Positions 24,971-31,855 of a stretch of DNA of 64,000 nucleotides are shown piece after piece; the first letter of the stretch is position 1; the number at the start of each line of letters is the position of its first letter. A program made the translations under genes and the position numbers. Below the pieces are notes generated by a model. It was not told where the DNA came from, made no database searches, and saw nothing but the letters and a program-made list of their open reading frames with translations. The stretch comes from an uncultured Rhodospirillales bacterium. GTDB lineage: Bacteria > Pseudomonadota > Alphaproteobacteria > Rhodospirillales > UBA2165. The DNA lies in assembly GCA_913055735.1 (NCBI GenBank), contig CAJXKD010000002.1, positions 908,150 through 972,149 on the forward strand, given 5' to 3'.

Positions 24971-25246
24971 ATGACCCAAGACGAAGCACAAACAATCGCC
25001 CTGTGGGCCACCAGCTACCTCTTGGAGGACGACCGGGCCCGCGACGGGTTTCTGGCCTTAACCGGCGTAACGCCGGACGAGCTTAAGGAAAATCTCGCCG
25101 ACCCCGGGTTCCTGGCGGGCATCCTCGATCATGTTCTCGGCAACGAACCCATGCTGCTTGCGTTCTGCGGGCAACGTGACCTATCCCCGGACCGGCCGGC
25201 CAAGGCCAGGCAGGTATTGTCACCTGATGAGTATTGGGGAGAGTAG
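24971..25246 (+). CDS. DUF3572 family protein
   Basis: A 91-residue soluble protein with the DUF3572 pattern: ALWATSYLLEDDRARDGFLAL, then LADPGFLAGILDHVLGNEPM and LLAFC. The family is nearly confined to alphaproteobacteria and its function is not known. ATG 24971 is chosen because the family begins a few residues before the first conserved alanine and the gene starts two bases after the VWA gene. It ends six bases before the convergent EAL gene. Confidence 0.85.
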   Translation: MTQDEAQTIALWATSYLLEDDRARDGFLALTGVTPDELKENLADPGFLAGILDHVLGNEPMLLAFCGQRDLSPDRPAKARQVLSPDEYWGE

Positions 25247-25252
25247 CGTTTC

Positions 25253-26509
25253 TTAGGTGAGGTGTGCGTTCGACTCTGGGTTCTGAGCCGGTTTCGGCGG
25301 CGGAACCATGCCGGCGTTTGCCTTCTCGCGCACCAAATAAGCTTCAATAAGATTGCTCATCAGGCGGTCGACCTGGCCGCTATAGGCGTTAAGCCCCTGG
25401 ATCTTGCGCACGACTTCGGAAAAATCGATGCCACGACGGTAAACGGCACGAATGATGTCGAGGCCCAACTCCCGCATTTTCCGATGCGGAATCTCAATGG
25501 CGACGAATGCCGGCAAATAAGCCAACTTCTGCCCCGGCCCATAATACCAGCGGCCGAAGCGGCAGTTTTCCGGATCGTGTTCGATCTCTTGCTCGAATGC
25601 CGACGGGTCCCGGTCGTCGGCAGGACTGCCGTATTGGCACATGACCGTGCTGACAATCGACTTGCGATAGGTGGAAAGCGAAGACTGCAAGTTGAATAGA
25701 GTGCTAATCTGGGTGCCCGGCAGCAGGTCTGCATTATGCGCAAAATCGATGAAATCGGTGAGTGGCAAAGGCCGGCTGATGTAATAGCCCTGGGCCTCCG
25801 TGCACCCCAGCATCTGTAGGGTCAGATAGTCGCCCCGCGATTCCACGCCCTCGGCCACCGTATCGATGTTCAAGTCGTGCGACAGATGCACGATCCCTTT
25901 GACAATACGGTAATTCTTCAAACTGCCGGCCATACGAGAAATCAGGCCCATGTCGAGCTTAACGTAGGAGAATGGGAACTTACTCAAGACGTCGATGGAC
26001 GAATAACCGGTACCGAAATCATCCATCAGCAACTTGATGCCGTAGTCCAAGAGCCGTTTGATGGACTGCCGGATCCGGGTGTCGTCGTTGAGCACAATCG
26101 ATTCGGTGATTTCGACCTGAAAATCGCGGCCATCCATATCGTTGTCGCAGCACAATTGGTAAAGCAACTCGCCGGTATCCGACACCATCAAGTCATCGGA
26201 CGACATATTGATGGAAACCGGGATATCGATGCCGACGGATTTCAACGCTTTTGCATCTTCAACCGCGGTCGGAACCATGCCGCTAAACAATTCGGGTCCG
26301 ATGCCTTCCTGTTGGGCAACGGGAATGAATTCTGCCGGCGGAATGATGCGGTCATCGTGACGCCAACGCATCAACGCTTCCGCACCGACCAATTGGCCGG
26401 TTTCGAAGTTCGTCTTTGGCTGATAGCAGTAAAAGAACTCGCCGTTGCGAAGCCCGCTGCGAATATCCTCAGCCGTCAATTTTGGTGACCTAATTTGGTC
26501 CATGTGCAC
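25253..26509 (-). CDS. EAL-domain c-di-GMP phosphodiesterase with C-terminal CZB-like domain
   Basis: A 418-residue cytoplasmic protein. The EAL domain spans about residues 12-255 and keeps the catalytic set: Glu44 in the EAL motif, Asn101, Glu133, the DDFGTGYSS loop (163-171), Lys184, Asp186 and Glu220, so it should hydrolyse c-di-GMP. Residues 275-400 resemble the chemoreceptor zinc-binding (CZB) domain: CRFGRWYYG (316-324) and PHRKMRELG (341-349). Cys316 and His342 match zinc ligands, but the first histidine of the family is not visible and the last is Arg346. It overlaps the upstream receiver gene by 20 bases, so both belong to the kinase-receiver operon. Confidence 0.88.
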   Translation of the reverse strand: MHMDQIRSPKLTAEDIRSGLRNGEFFYCYQPKTNFETGQLVGAEALMRWRHDDRIIPPAEFIPVAQQEGIGPELFSGMVPTAVEDAKALKSVGIDIPVSINMSSDDLMVSDTGELLYQLCCDNDMDGRDFQVEITESIVLNDDTRIRQSIKRLLDYGIKLLMDDFGTGYSSIDVLSKFPFSYVKLDMGLISRMAGSLKNYRIVKGIVHLSHDLNIDTVAEGVESRGDYLTLQMLGCTEAQGYYISRPLPLTDFIDFAHNADLLPGTQISTLFNLQSSLSTYRKSIVSTVMCQYGSPADDRDPSAFEQEIEHDPENCRFGRWYYGPGQKLAYLPAFVAIEIPHRKMRELGLDIIRAVYRRGIDFSEVVRKIQGLNAYSGQVDRLMSNLIEAYLVREKANAGMVPPPKPAQNPESNAHLT

Positions 26510-26939
26510 TATCCAGTTTAGGTCTGCCAGATTCCAAGAGTTCCCGAACCACTTTGATCAGCTCACTTGGCAGAAACGGTTTCTTCAGAACCCGATCGGC
26601 GCCAAGCTCTCCCGCCACTTTCAGACTGTCATTGCTGCCGTTGTTAGTGGCCTTACGCGACATGCTCGGCCCGCCGGAAATCGCAATGACACAAAGCTCC
26701 GGCCATCGCTGCCGGATGTCGACAATTGTTTCGAAGCCCTCTTTCTCCGGCATAAAAATGTCCGTCACAACGATATCTACCGGGTATTTCTCGAGCAGAC
26801 GAAGGCCATAGTTGCCGTGCGGCGCCTCCAACGTGTTGAAGTCCTCAAGCTGCAACGCTGCGGACAATGCCTCCCGGATGTCCTCATCGTCATCGATGAT
26901 CAGTACCGTTGTCATTGGTTCGTGTCCTGTATCCGTCAT
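26490..26939 (-). CDS. Single-domain response regulator (CheY-like receiver)
   Basis: A 149-residue receiver. The acidic pocket IIDDDED is at residues 14-20, the phosphate acceptor is Asp60 in VVTDIFMP, and the conserved lysine lies in RVLKKPF. No output domain follows, so it acts by protein contact or phosphate relay. Its ATG (26939) overlaps the stop of the hybrid kinase as ATGA and its end overlaps the EAL gene, which supports a relay kinase to receiver to EAL protein; that order is inference. A loop with extra residues (SRKATNNGSNDSLK) before the lysine is a little unusual. Confidence 0.88.
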   Translation of the reverse strand: MTDTGHEPMTTVLIIDDDEDIREALSAALQLEDFNTLEAPHGNYGLRLLEKYPVDIVVTDIFMPEKEGFETIVDIRQRWPELCVIAISGGPSMSRKATNNGSNDSLKVAGELGADRVLKKPFLPSELIKVVRELLESGRPKLDSAHGPN

Positions 26940-28540
26940 GCCGCATCAAGAGCCTGATACACGGCATGAGCGAGGTTGCTGCTCGAACAGGGCTTGCGCA
27001 AAAAGCGTTTTACGCCGTGCTCGCGCGCAATCTGCCGGTCGATATCCATGCTGAAACCGCTGGTTATAATAATTGGCAACTCCGGCCGAATTGCGTGAAA
27101 TTCCTTGGCCAACTCCATTCCCGTCCATCCCGGCATGGTCTGATCCGTAATGACCAGATCCCAAGACCTGGGCTCCGAGCGAAACGTATCGAGCGCGGAC
27201 TCGGCATCGGAAACACCGGTACAGAGATATCCAATATTCGATAACTGCGTGCACATGATTTCGACCAGGTCCTGCTCGTCATCGATACACAAAATGCGTT
27301 CTTGATGGCCGGTCGGAACATCCTCGTCAGACTCTTCACTATTGGCCGCGGTGCCTACGGTGTCGGCAAGAGGCAGAAACACCTCGTAACGCGTTCCCCG
27401 GCGCGGCCCACTTTCGATACGCAGCGCACCATTGTGTTCAAGGATCGTATCCCGCGCCGCGATCATCCTGAGGCCGCCCTCCTCGCCAGTGTGATCTTCT
27501 GGGATGTCCTCCCAATCCATTTCGGCGCCCGCGGGGGCGAATTGCATCGCGGACGCATGTCGTCCGGTATCCTTGATCCACATCTTCGCGTAGTCGCCTG
27601 GCTGGATCATGCCGTGCCAACTAAGATAGCCGCCCGCGCCATTACTCTCGGGGCCGCCGTTGATGGAAAGCTTCTTCAACATTGCTTCCGTGACCTTCAC
27701 TTGGCCGAGGCCAATGGTGATCCGTCCTTTCTCCGGCTCGATCATCTGCACCGAATTGACGCAGATATTGACCAGCACCTGTTGCACCAAGCTGACCGGC
27801 ATCGAGACTGTCACCGGCTTGCGCGCGATGGACCGGCCAACTTCTATCGTCGCCGGCACCATGGCGCGGATAATCTTCATCGTGTCCTCGATCACGGCGT
27901 TTAAGCGCACTTGGTCATCGCTCGAGCCGAAATCCGTGTTGTAGAGAACGATCTGGTTGATCAAGTCCTTGGCCCGGGCAGAGGATTTCAACACCCGTTC
28001 CATGTTCTCAGTGTTCTGTCCGGCTGTTTCCGCCTCGCGGATGGCCAGTTCCGAAAACCCCATGATGCCGCCGAGAATATTGTTAAAGTCGTGCACGATG
28101 CGCGATGCCAACGCCCCTAGAGCCTCCGTCTTCTGCGCCCGCTTGAAGAGATTCTTGAGCCATTTGTTTTCGTTCTCGACGGCTTTGCGCCCTGTGATAT
28201 CGATAATTGCACCGAGAAATCCGACAACATCCCCGGCATCGTTGCGTTCGGCGACTGCCTCGCTCTGAACCCAGACCGTCGATCCATCGATCCGCTGGCA
28301 CTTGTATTCGGCGGAAAACGGAATTCCCGAGAGAACCGCCTTACGCCACTGTTCCTCGACCCTGCGACGATCATCCGTTTCGATGACGTCGATCCACCCC
28401 TGTGGTACCGCCTTCTCCGCAGACAACCCAGTGACTTCCGACCAGCGCCTATTTACATAGGCGTAGAGCCCGTCCGCGTCGCAGACGAACACGCCGACAG
28501 GCAGGCGATCTGCCAGGGCAGTTTCGGATTGACTGAACAA
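26936..28540 (-). CDS. PAS-domain hybrid sensor histidine kinase
   Basis: A 534-residue soluble kinase without membrane helices. A PAS domain (about residues 10-118), a dimerisation helix with phosphate-accepting His150 in RIVHDFNNILGG, an ATPase domain (about 225-395) and a C-terminal receiver (about 413-534) with Asp466 in ITDQTMPG follow in order. The ATPase N-box (VNICVNSVQM) and D-box (IKDTGRH) are partly degenerate: the second glycine of the usual DxGxG is replaced, so kinase activity may be weak. It heads an operon with the single receiver and the EAL phosphodiesterase. Confidence 0.88.
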   Translation of the reverse strand: MFSQSETALADRLPVGVFVCDADGLYAYVNRRWSEVTGLSAEKAVPQGWIDVIETDDRRRVEEQWRKAVLSGIPFSAEYKCQRIDGSTVWVQSEAVAERNDAGDVVGFLGAIIDITGRKAVENENKWLKNLFKRAQKTEALGALASRIVHDFNNILGGIMGFSELAIREAETAGQNTENMERVLKSSARAKDLINQIVLYNTDFGSSDDQVRLNAVIEDTMKIIRAMVPATIEVGRSIARKPVTVSMPVSLVQQVLVNICVNSVQMIEPEKGRITIGLGQVKVTEAMLKKLSINGGPESNGAGGYLSWHGMIQPGDYAKMWIKDTGRHASAMQFAPAGAEMDWEDIPEDHTGEEGGLRMIAARDTILEHNGALRIESGPRRGTRYEVFLPLADTVGTAANSEESDEDVPTGHQERILCIDDEQDLVEIMCTQLSNIGYLCTGVSDAESALDTFRSEPRSWDLVITDQTMPGWTGMELAKEFHAIRPELPIIITSGFSMDIDRQIAREHGVKRFLRKPCSSSNLAHAVYQALDAA

Positions 28541-28616
28541 TTCATCCTCTTTCCGGGGTGACCATCGTCAGCACCCCCCAATGAACGATGTTGTTCGGTA
28601 TCTGTCAGGATCGGAT

Positions 28617-28835
28617 TTAGGCGGCCGGATGCAGCGGGGATCCGGTGCCGGCGCTCCCCGACACGTCGTCCAGCAGTTCGATGGTGCCGGAGATCAAATC
28701 GTTAATGAACTCCATGCGCTCTTCCATCGCCATTTCCGGAAACGGAACCTTTCCGGCATTACTGACCGGCGACGATAACTCGCGGATGCTTTCCAGCGCG
28801 TGCAGGCAATAAACCCACTTCTCCTTGGTATTCAT
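28617..28835 (-). CDS. Small acidic helical protein between two hybrid kinases
   Basis: A 72-residue protein, family not recognised. Its pattern (CLHALESIRELSS, then MAMEERMEFINDLISGTIEL) predicts two amphipathic helices. ATG 28835 has GAGGAG nine bases upstream, which supports translation. It stands alone between the two kinase genes on the same strand, with a near-perfect 15-base inverted repeat 26 bases upstream. It could be a small partner of the kinases; that is position-based inference. Confidence 0.6.
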   Translation of the reverse strand: MNTKEKWVYCLHALESIRELSSPVSNAGKVPFPEMAMEERMEFINDLISGTIELLDDVSGSAGTGSPLHPAA

Positions 28836-28860
28836 TTTCTTTTGCTCCTCTTTGACCCTC

Positions 28861-28899
28861 CAAAATGGTTAACGCTGGTTTTGGGCGTTAATCATTTTG
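28861..28899. promoter_or_regulatory. 15-base inverted repeat upstream of the 72-residue gene
   Basis: CAAAATGGTTAACGC and GCGTTAATCATTTTG pair at 14 of 15 positions around a 9-base spacer. The site lies 26 bases before the small-protein start, where it could be a regulator-binding site or a leader hairpin. Confidence 0.45.
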
Positions 28900-29002
28900 C
28901 CTGGATACTTCAGTAAAGCCTCCGGCCTCACTAAGCAGATAACGGCGCATCCTCGCGATTTGGCCGTTAACGAGCAAGAAACCATGGGTAATGAAATGTA
29001 TC

Positions 29003-29024
29003 CGCCTGTAAGACCGGACAGGCG
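29003..29024 (-). terminator. Possible terminator after the second hybrid kinase
   Basis: CGCCTGT and ACAGGCG form a 7-base stem with an 8-base loop, 53 bases beyond the stop of the kinase gene. The following minus-strand sequence is only moderately T-rich, so this is a weak call. Confidence 0.3.
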
Positions 29025-29076
29025 TTAGAGAAAATCCCAGGAGAATGGAAAAAGTTGTTACTTTATAGGAGGTTAT

Positions 29077-30624
29077 TCAAGCGTCCGCGCAGCGCCCGAC
29101 ATCGATCGTGTTACGAATTTCGGCGGCGAGATCACGGCGCGAATAGGGCTTCGCCAACACCTTAAATCCATGCACTTCGGCACTGTTGGCAGACTCCCGG
29201 TATCCGGATGCGAGGAGAACCGGCAGCCCGGGGTAGGTCGTCTTGACGATCTCGGCGAGCTGCTCGCCATCGACGCCGCCCGGCATGACGATATCGCTGA
29301 AAACAAGCGTCGGTTTGAGCCCGTCATTGAGGATATCGACCGCATGGCGGCCCGTTTCGGCCTGCACCACGCGATAGCCGAGATCGCCGAGAATTTCGGC
29401 GGCAATACGCCGAACCTCCTCGTCGTCCTCTACCACCAGAACCGTTTCATCGGATTTGGCGCGCTGAATCTCCGCGCCGGAGCGCTTTTGCCGGGAAACT
29501 TGCTCCGAGGCCGGTAGGAAGAGTGCAACCGAGGTTCCCCGCTGCGGCGACGTGTCGAGGGTGATCTCGCCCCCCGACTGACGGACAAAACCATAAACCA
29601 TGCTCAACCCGAGGCCGCTGCCCGCCCCTTTGGGCTTGGTCGTAAAAAACGGATCGAATGCCCGGTCGGCGACTTCACGCGACATCCCGCAGCCGGAATC
29701 GGCGACGGAAACCACAACGAAGCCGTTCTCCGGCGGTTCCCGGTCCAAAATGGCAGGCCAATTTTCGGCCCGGCCGCGGTTAACGGAAACATTGATTTCT
29801 CCACCGTCGGGCATCGAATCCCGGGCGTTGAGCAGCAGGTTCATAAGCGCCGCCTCGAATTGCGTGGGATCCGCCGAAATCGAGGGCGCGCCGCCATCAT
29901 TCTTGACGGCGATATCGATATTGCTGCCAAGGGAATCGCCAACACGGGCAACGACGCCGGCAATGGCCTGGGTCGCATCGACATTCTCCGCCCGGAACGG
30001 CCGGCGTCCGGCAAACGTCAACAAGCGTTGCGTCAGATCCGCGCCGCGCGCAGTAGCCCGCAGGGCCGAACCGACCCAATCAACCACCCGATCATCCGTC
30101 GCCGCAAATTCTTCGATAAGCTCGAGGTTTCCCTGGATGATCGTCATCAAATTGTTGAGATCGTGCGCGATACCGCCGGTCAACTGACCGATGGAGTGCA
30201 TCTTCTCCGCGTGGCGATGCTGCAATTCGCGCTCGCGTATCGTTGTGACGTCGTGAAGCACCCACAGCCAGTCGCCGTTGCTGAGATCACAGCGGATACA
30301 CTGGAACCAGCGGCCGTCCCGGTGACGAATTTCCAAGGACCGGGCGTCGGTCAGCTCCGCCAGTTCCTCCGCGCTCAACGACTCGATGGCGACCGTGTTT
30401 TCCCACTCGAAATCGCCATTGACGAGCGTATCCCGCACGAGATCCCCGAAGGCCGTGCCGGGCCTAACCGAACAATTGGACTGGAAAAATAAATCGCGAA
30501 ACGCCGCGTTGGCCCCAATGATGGCGCCATCGGTTCCGAACCGCGCGGCCGCCGCCTGAATGGTTTCGACCATATCGGCAGCTTCGATTTCCGTCCCCAA
30601 TAAGGCGTTATTGATTTCCGTCAC
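29077..30624 (-). CDS. PAS-type hybrid sensor histidine kinase
   Basis: A 515-residue soluble hybrid kinase. A PAS-like domain occupies about residues 20-130, His154 in GGIAHDLNNLM is the phosphate-accepting residue, and the ATPase domain has a good N-box (NLLLNARDSM) and G-box (VADSGCGMS). A receiver follows at about residues 393-508, with Asp444 in VFSDIVMPGG and a KPYSRRDL lysine motif. This layout (PAS, kinase, receiver) is common in alphaproteobacteria. No output regulator is fused, and the OmpR-type regulator gene lies divergently 485 bases away. All kinase motifs are intact, unlike the other kinase here. Confidence 0.9.
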   Translation of the reverse strand: MTEINNALLGTEIEAADMVETIQAAAARFGTDGAIIGANAAFRDLFFQSNCSVRPGTAFGDLVRDTLVNGDFEWENTVAIESLSAEELAELTDARSLEIRHRDGRWFQCIRCDLSNGDWLWVLHDVTTIRERELQHRHAEKMHSIGQLTGGIAHDLNNLMTIIQGNLELIEEFAATDDRVVDWVGSALRATARGADLTQRLLTFAGRRPFRAENVDATQAIAGVVARVGDSLGSNIDIAVKNDGGAPSISADPTQFEAALMNLLLNARDSMPDGGEINVSVNRGRAENWPAILDREPPENGFVVVSVADSGCGMSREVADRAFDPFFTTKPKGAGSGLGLSMVYGFVRQSGGEITLDTSPQRGTSVALFLPASEQVSRQKRSGAEIQRAKSDETVLVVEDDEEVRRIAAEILGDLGYRVVQAETGRHAVDILNDGLKPTLVFSDIVMPGGVDGEQLAEIVKTTYPGLPVLLASGYRESANSAEVHGFKVLAKPYSRRDLAAEIRNTIDVGRCADA

Positions 30625-31108
30625 TCCACGTCTCTGGTCTTAGAGTGCGAGGCCGTCATGGCCCTGGTTTGGAGTGCGTACGGATTGTTTTTCTGGGTGG
30701 ATTGCTCGGAATAAGTCTGCAATCGCCCTTCGTCTCGTCACCCCGGCTGAATAGCGGCACCTTATTACAATCCATAGTAGGGGACTGACCGAAGCCGCGA
30801 AAGACCCATTACCTGATCTTTGACGCGAGTCTAATCCGTTTCGGAAATCAGCAACAGAACCGCTGCGTGTCATTTTGTAACAAGCTGTTACAAATCGTTT
30901 CAGAAACTTGTGAATTTATAAATAAAATAAAAATAGTTTTTTGATGTCCTCTCATACGAGCGGTTGGTACGTCATAGTCTAGCGCCATGGAATTACTGAT
31001 CGAACTCAAGACTACAGCGTCGCATACAAATAAACTCATTTGTATGAAGACCGCAAAATATGGGGGATTTCTGCACCTTTTGGCTCAAATCAGGAGGGCC
31101 TGAACAGC
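30625..31108. other. Long intergenic region between the kinase and the OmpR-type regulator
   Basis: These 484 bases lie between divergent genes. Short frames exist but look unlike proteins. The right half is AT-rich (30905-30945 is almost all A and T), as expected of promoter and upstream elements, and holds the TGTTACAAA palindrome listed separately. Nothing else was recognised. Confidence 0.5.
30874..30894. promoter_or_regulatory. TTTGTAACA-AGC-TGTTACAAA palindrome
   Basis: Perfect 9-base arms around AGC, 215 bases upstream of the OmpR-type regulator and beside a very AT-rich tract. A dimeric regulator is the natural reading; autoregulation by the neighbouring response regulator is possible, although OmpR-type proteins usually bind direct repeats. 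Confidence 0.5.
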
Positions 31109-31843
31109 GTGTCAAAAATTCTCATCGTCGACGACGAAGAGGAAATTTGTAAGTTCCTCAGAGACTACCTCGTTAACCACGGTTACGAGGTCTATACCGC
31201 GAATCACGGGGACGGAATGCGTTCCGTCATGGAGAAACATCCCGTCGACCTGGTCATCCTCGACTTGATGATGCCGGGCGAAGACGGTTTGACCCTCACC
31301 CGATACCTACGCGACACGTCGGAAGTCGCTATCATCATTCTGACCGGCAAGGACGAAGATGTTGACCGAATCGTCGGGCTGGAAATGGGCGCCGATGATT
31401 ACATCAACAAACCCTTCAATGCCCGGGAGCTCCTCGCGCGGGTCAAAACGGTCTTGCGCCGGACCGCGGGTGGCGATGCACCCGCACCCCACGCCAACGG
31501 CAACCAGATATCTCTCACCCAATTTGCCGGTTGGCGTTTCGACAAGATTTCGCGCAAGTTGACTGACCCCGAGGGCGAGGAAGTTCCGTTGACGACAATG
31601 GAATTCAACTTGCTGAGCACCTTCACCGACAATCCCAACGAAGTGCTCGATCGGGATCAACTTTTGGAAAAGCTCCAGAACCGGAGTTGGGAGCCGTATG
31701 ACCGTAGCATCGACGTTCTCGTCGGCCGTCTGCGCAGCAAAATCGAACGCGATCCCAAAAAACCGCAGTTAATCAAAACGGTTCGTGGCGCCGGTTATGT
31801 ATTGGCGACGACGGTACAGCACGTACAGCCGGAAACGACGTAA
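31109..31843 (+). CDS. OmpR/PhoB-family response regulator
   Basis: A 244-residue DNA-binding regulator. The receiver (about residues 1-118) has IVDDEEE, phosphate acceptor Asp52 in VILDLMMPGEDG and INKPFNARELLARV. A winged-helix domain follows (about 140-235) with LTTMEFNLLSTF and SIDVLVGRLRSKIE. I chose GTG 31109, with AGGAGGG ten bases upstream and the receiver starting at once; an in-frame ATG at 31040 would add 23 unrelated residues. No cognate membrane kinase is adjacent; the soluble hybrid kinase on the other side of the gap is a possible partner. Confidence 0.9.
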   Translation: MSKILIVDDEEEICKFLRDYLVNHGYEVYTANHGDGMRSVMEKHPVDLVILDLMMPGEDGLTLTRYLRDTSEVAIIILTGKDEDVDRIVGLEMGADDYINKPFNARELLARVKTVLRRTAGGDAPAPHANGNQISLTQFAGWRFDKISRKLTDPEGEEVPLTTMEFNLLSTFTDNPNEVLDRDQLLEKLQNRSWEPYDRSIDVLVGRLRSKIERDPKKPQLIKTVRGAGYVLATTVQHVQPETT

Positions 31844-31855
31844 AGCGCGTTTTCG

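Noticed and set aside
30640-31039. Two short frames in the long gap before the OmpR-type regulator
   Set aside because: No ribosome-binding site, odd composition, and the region contains the AT-rich promoter tract and palindrome.
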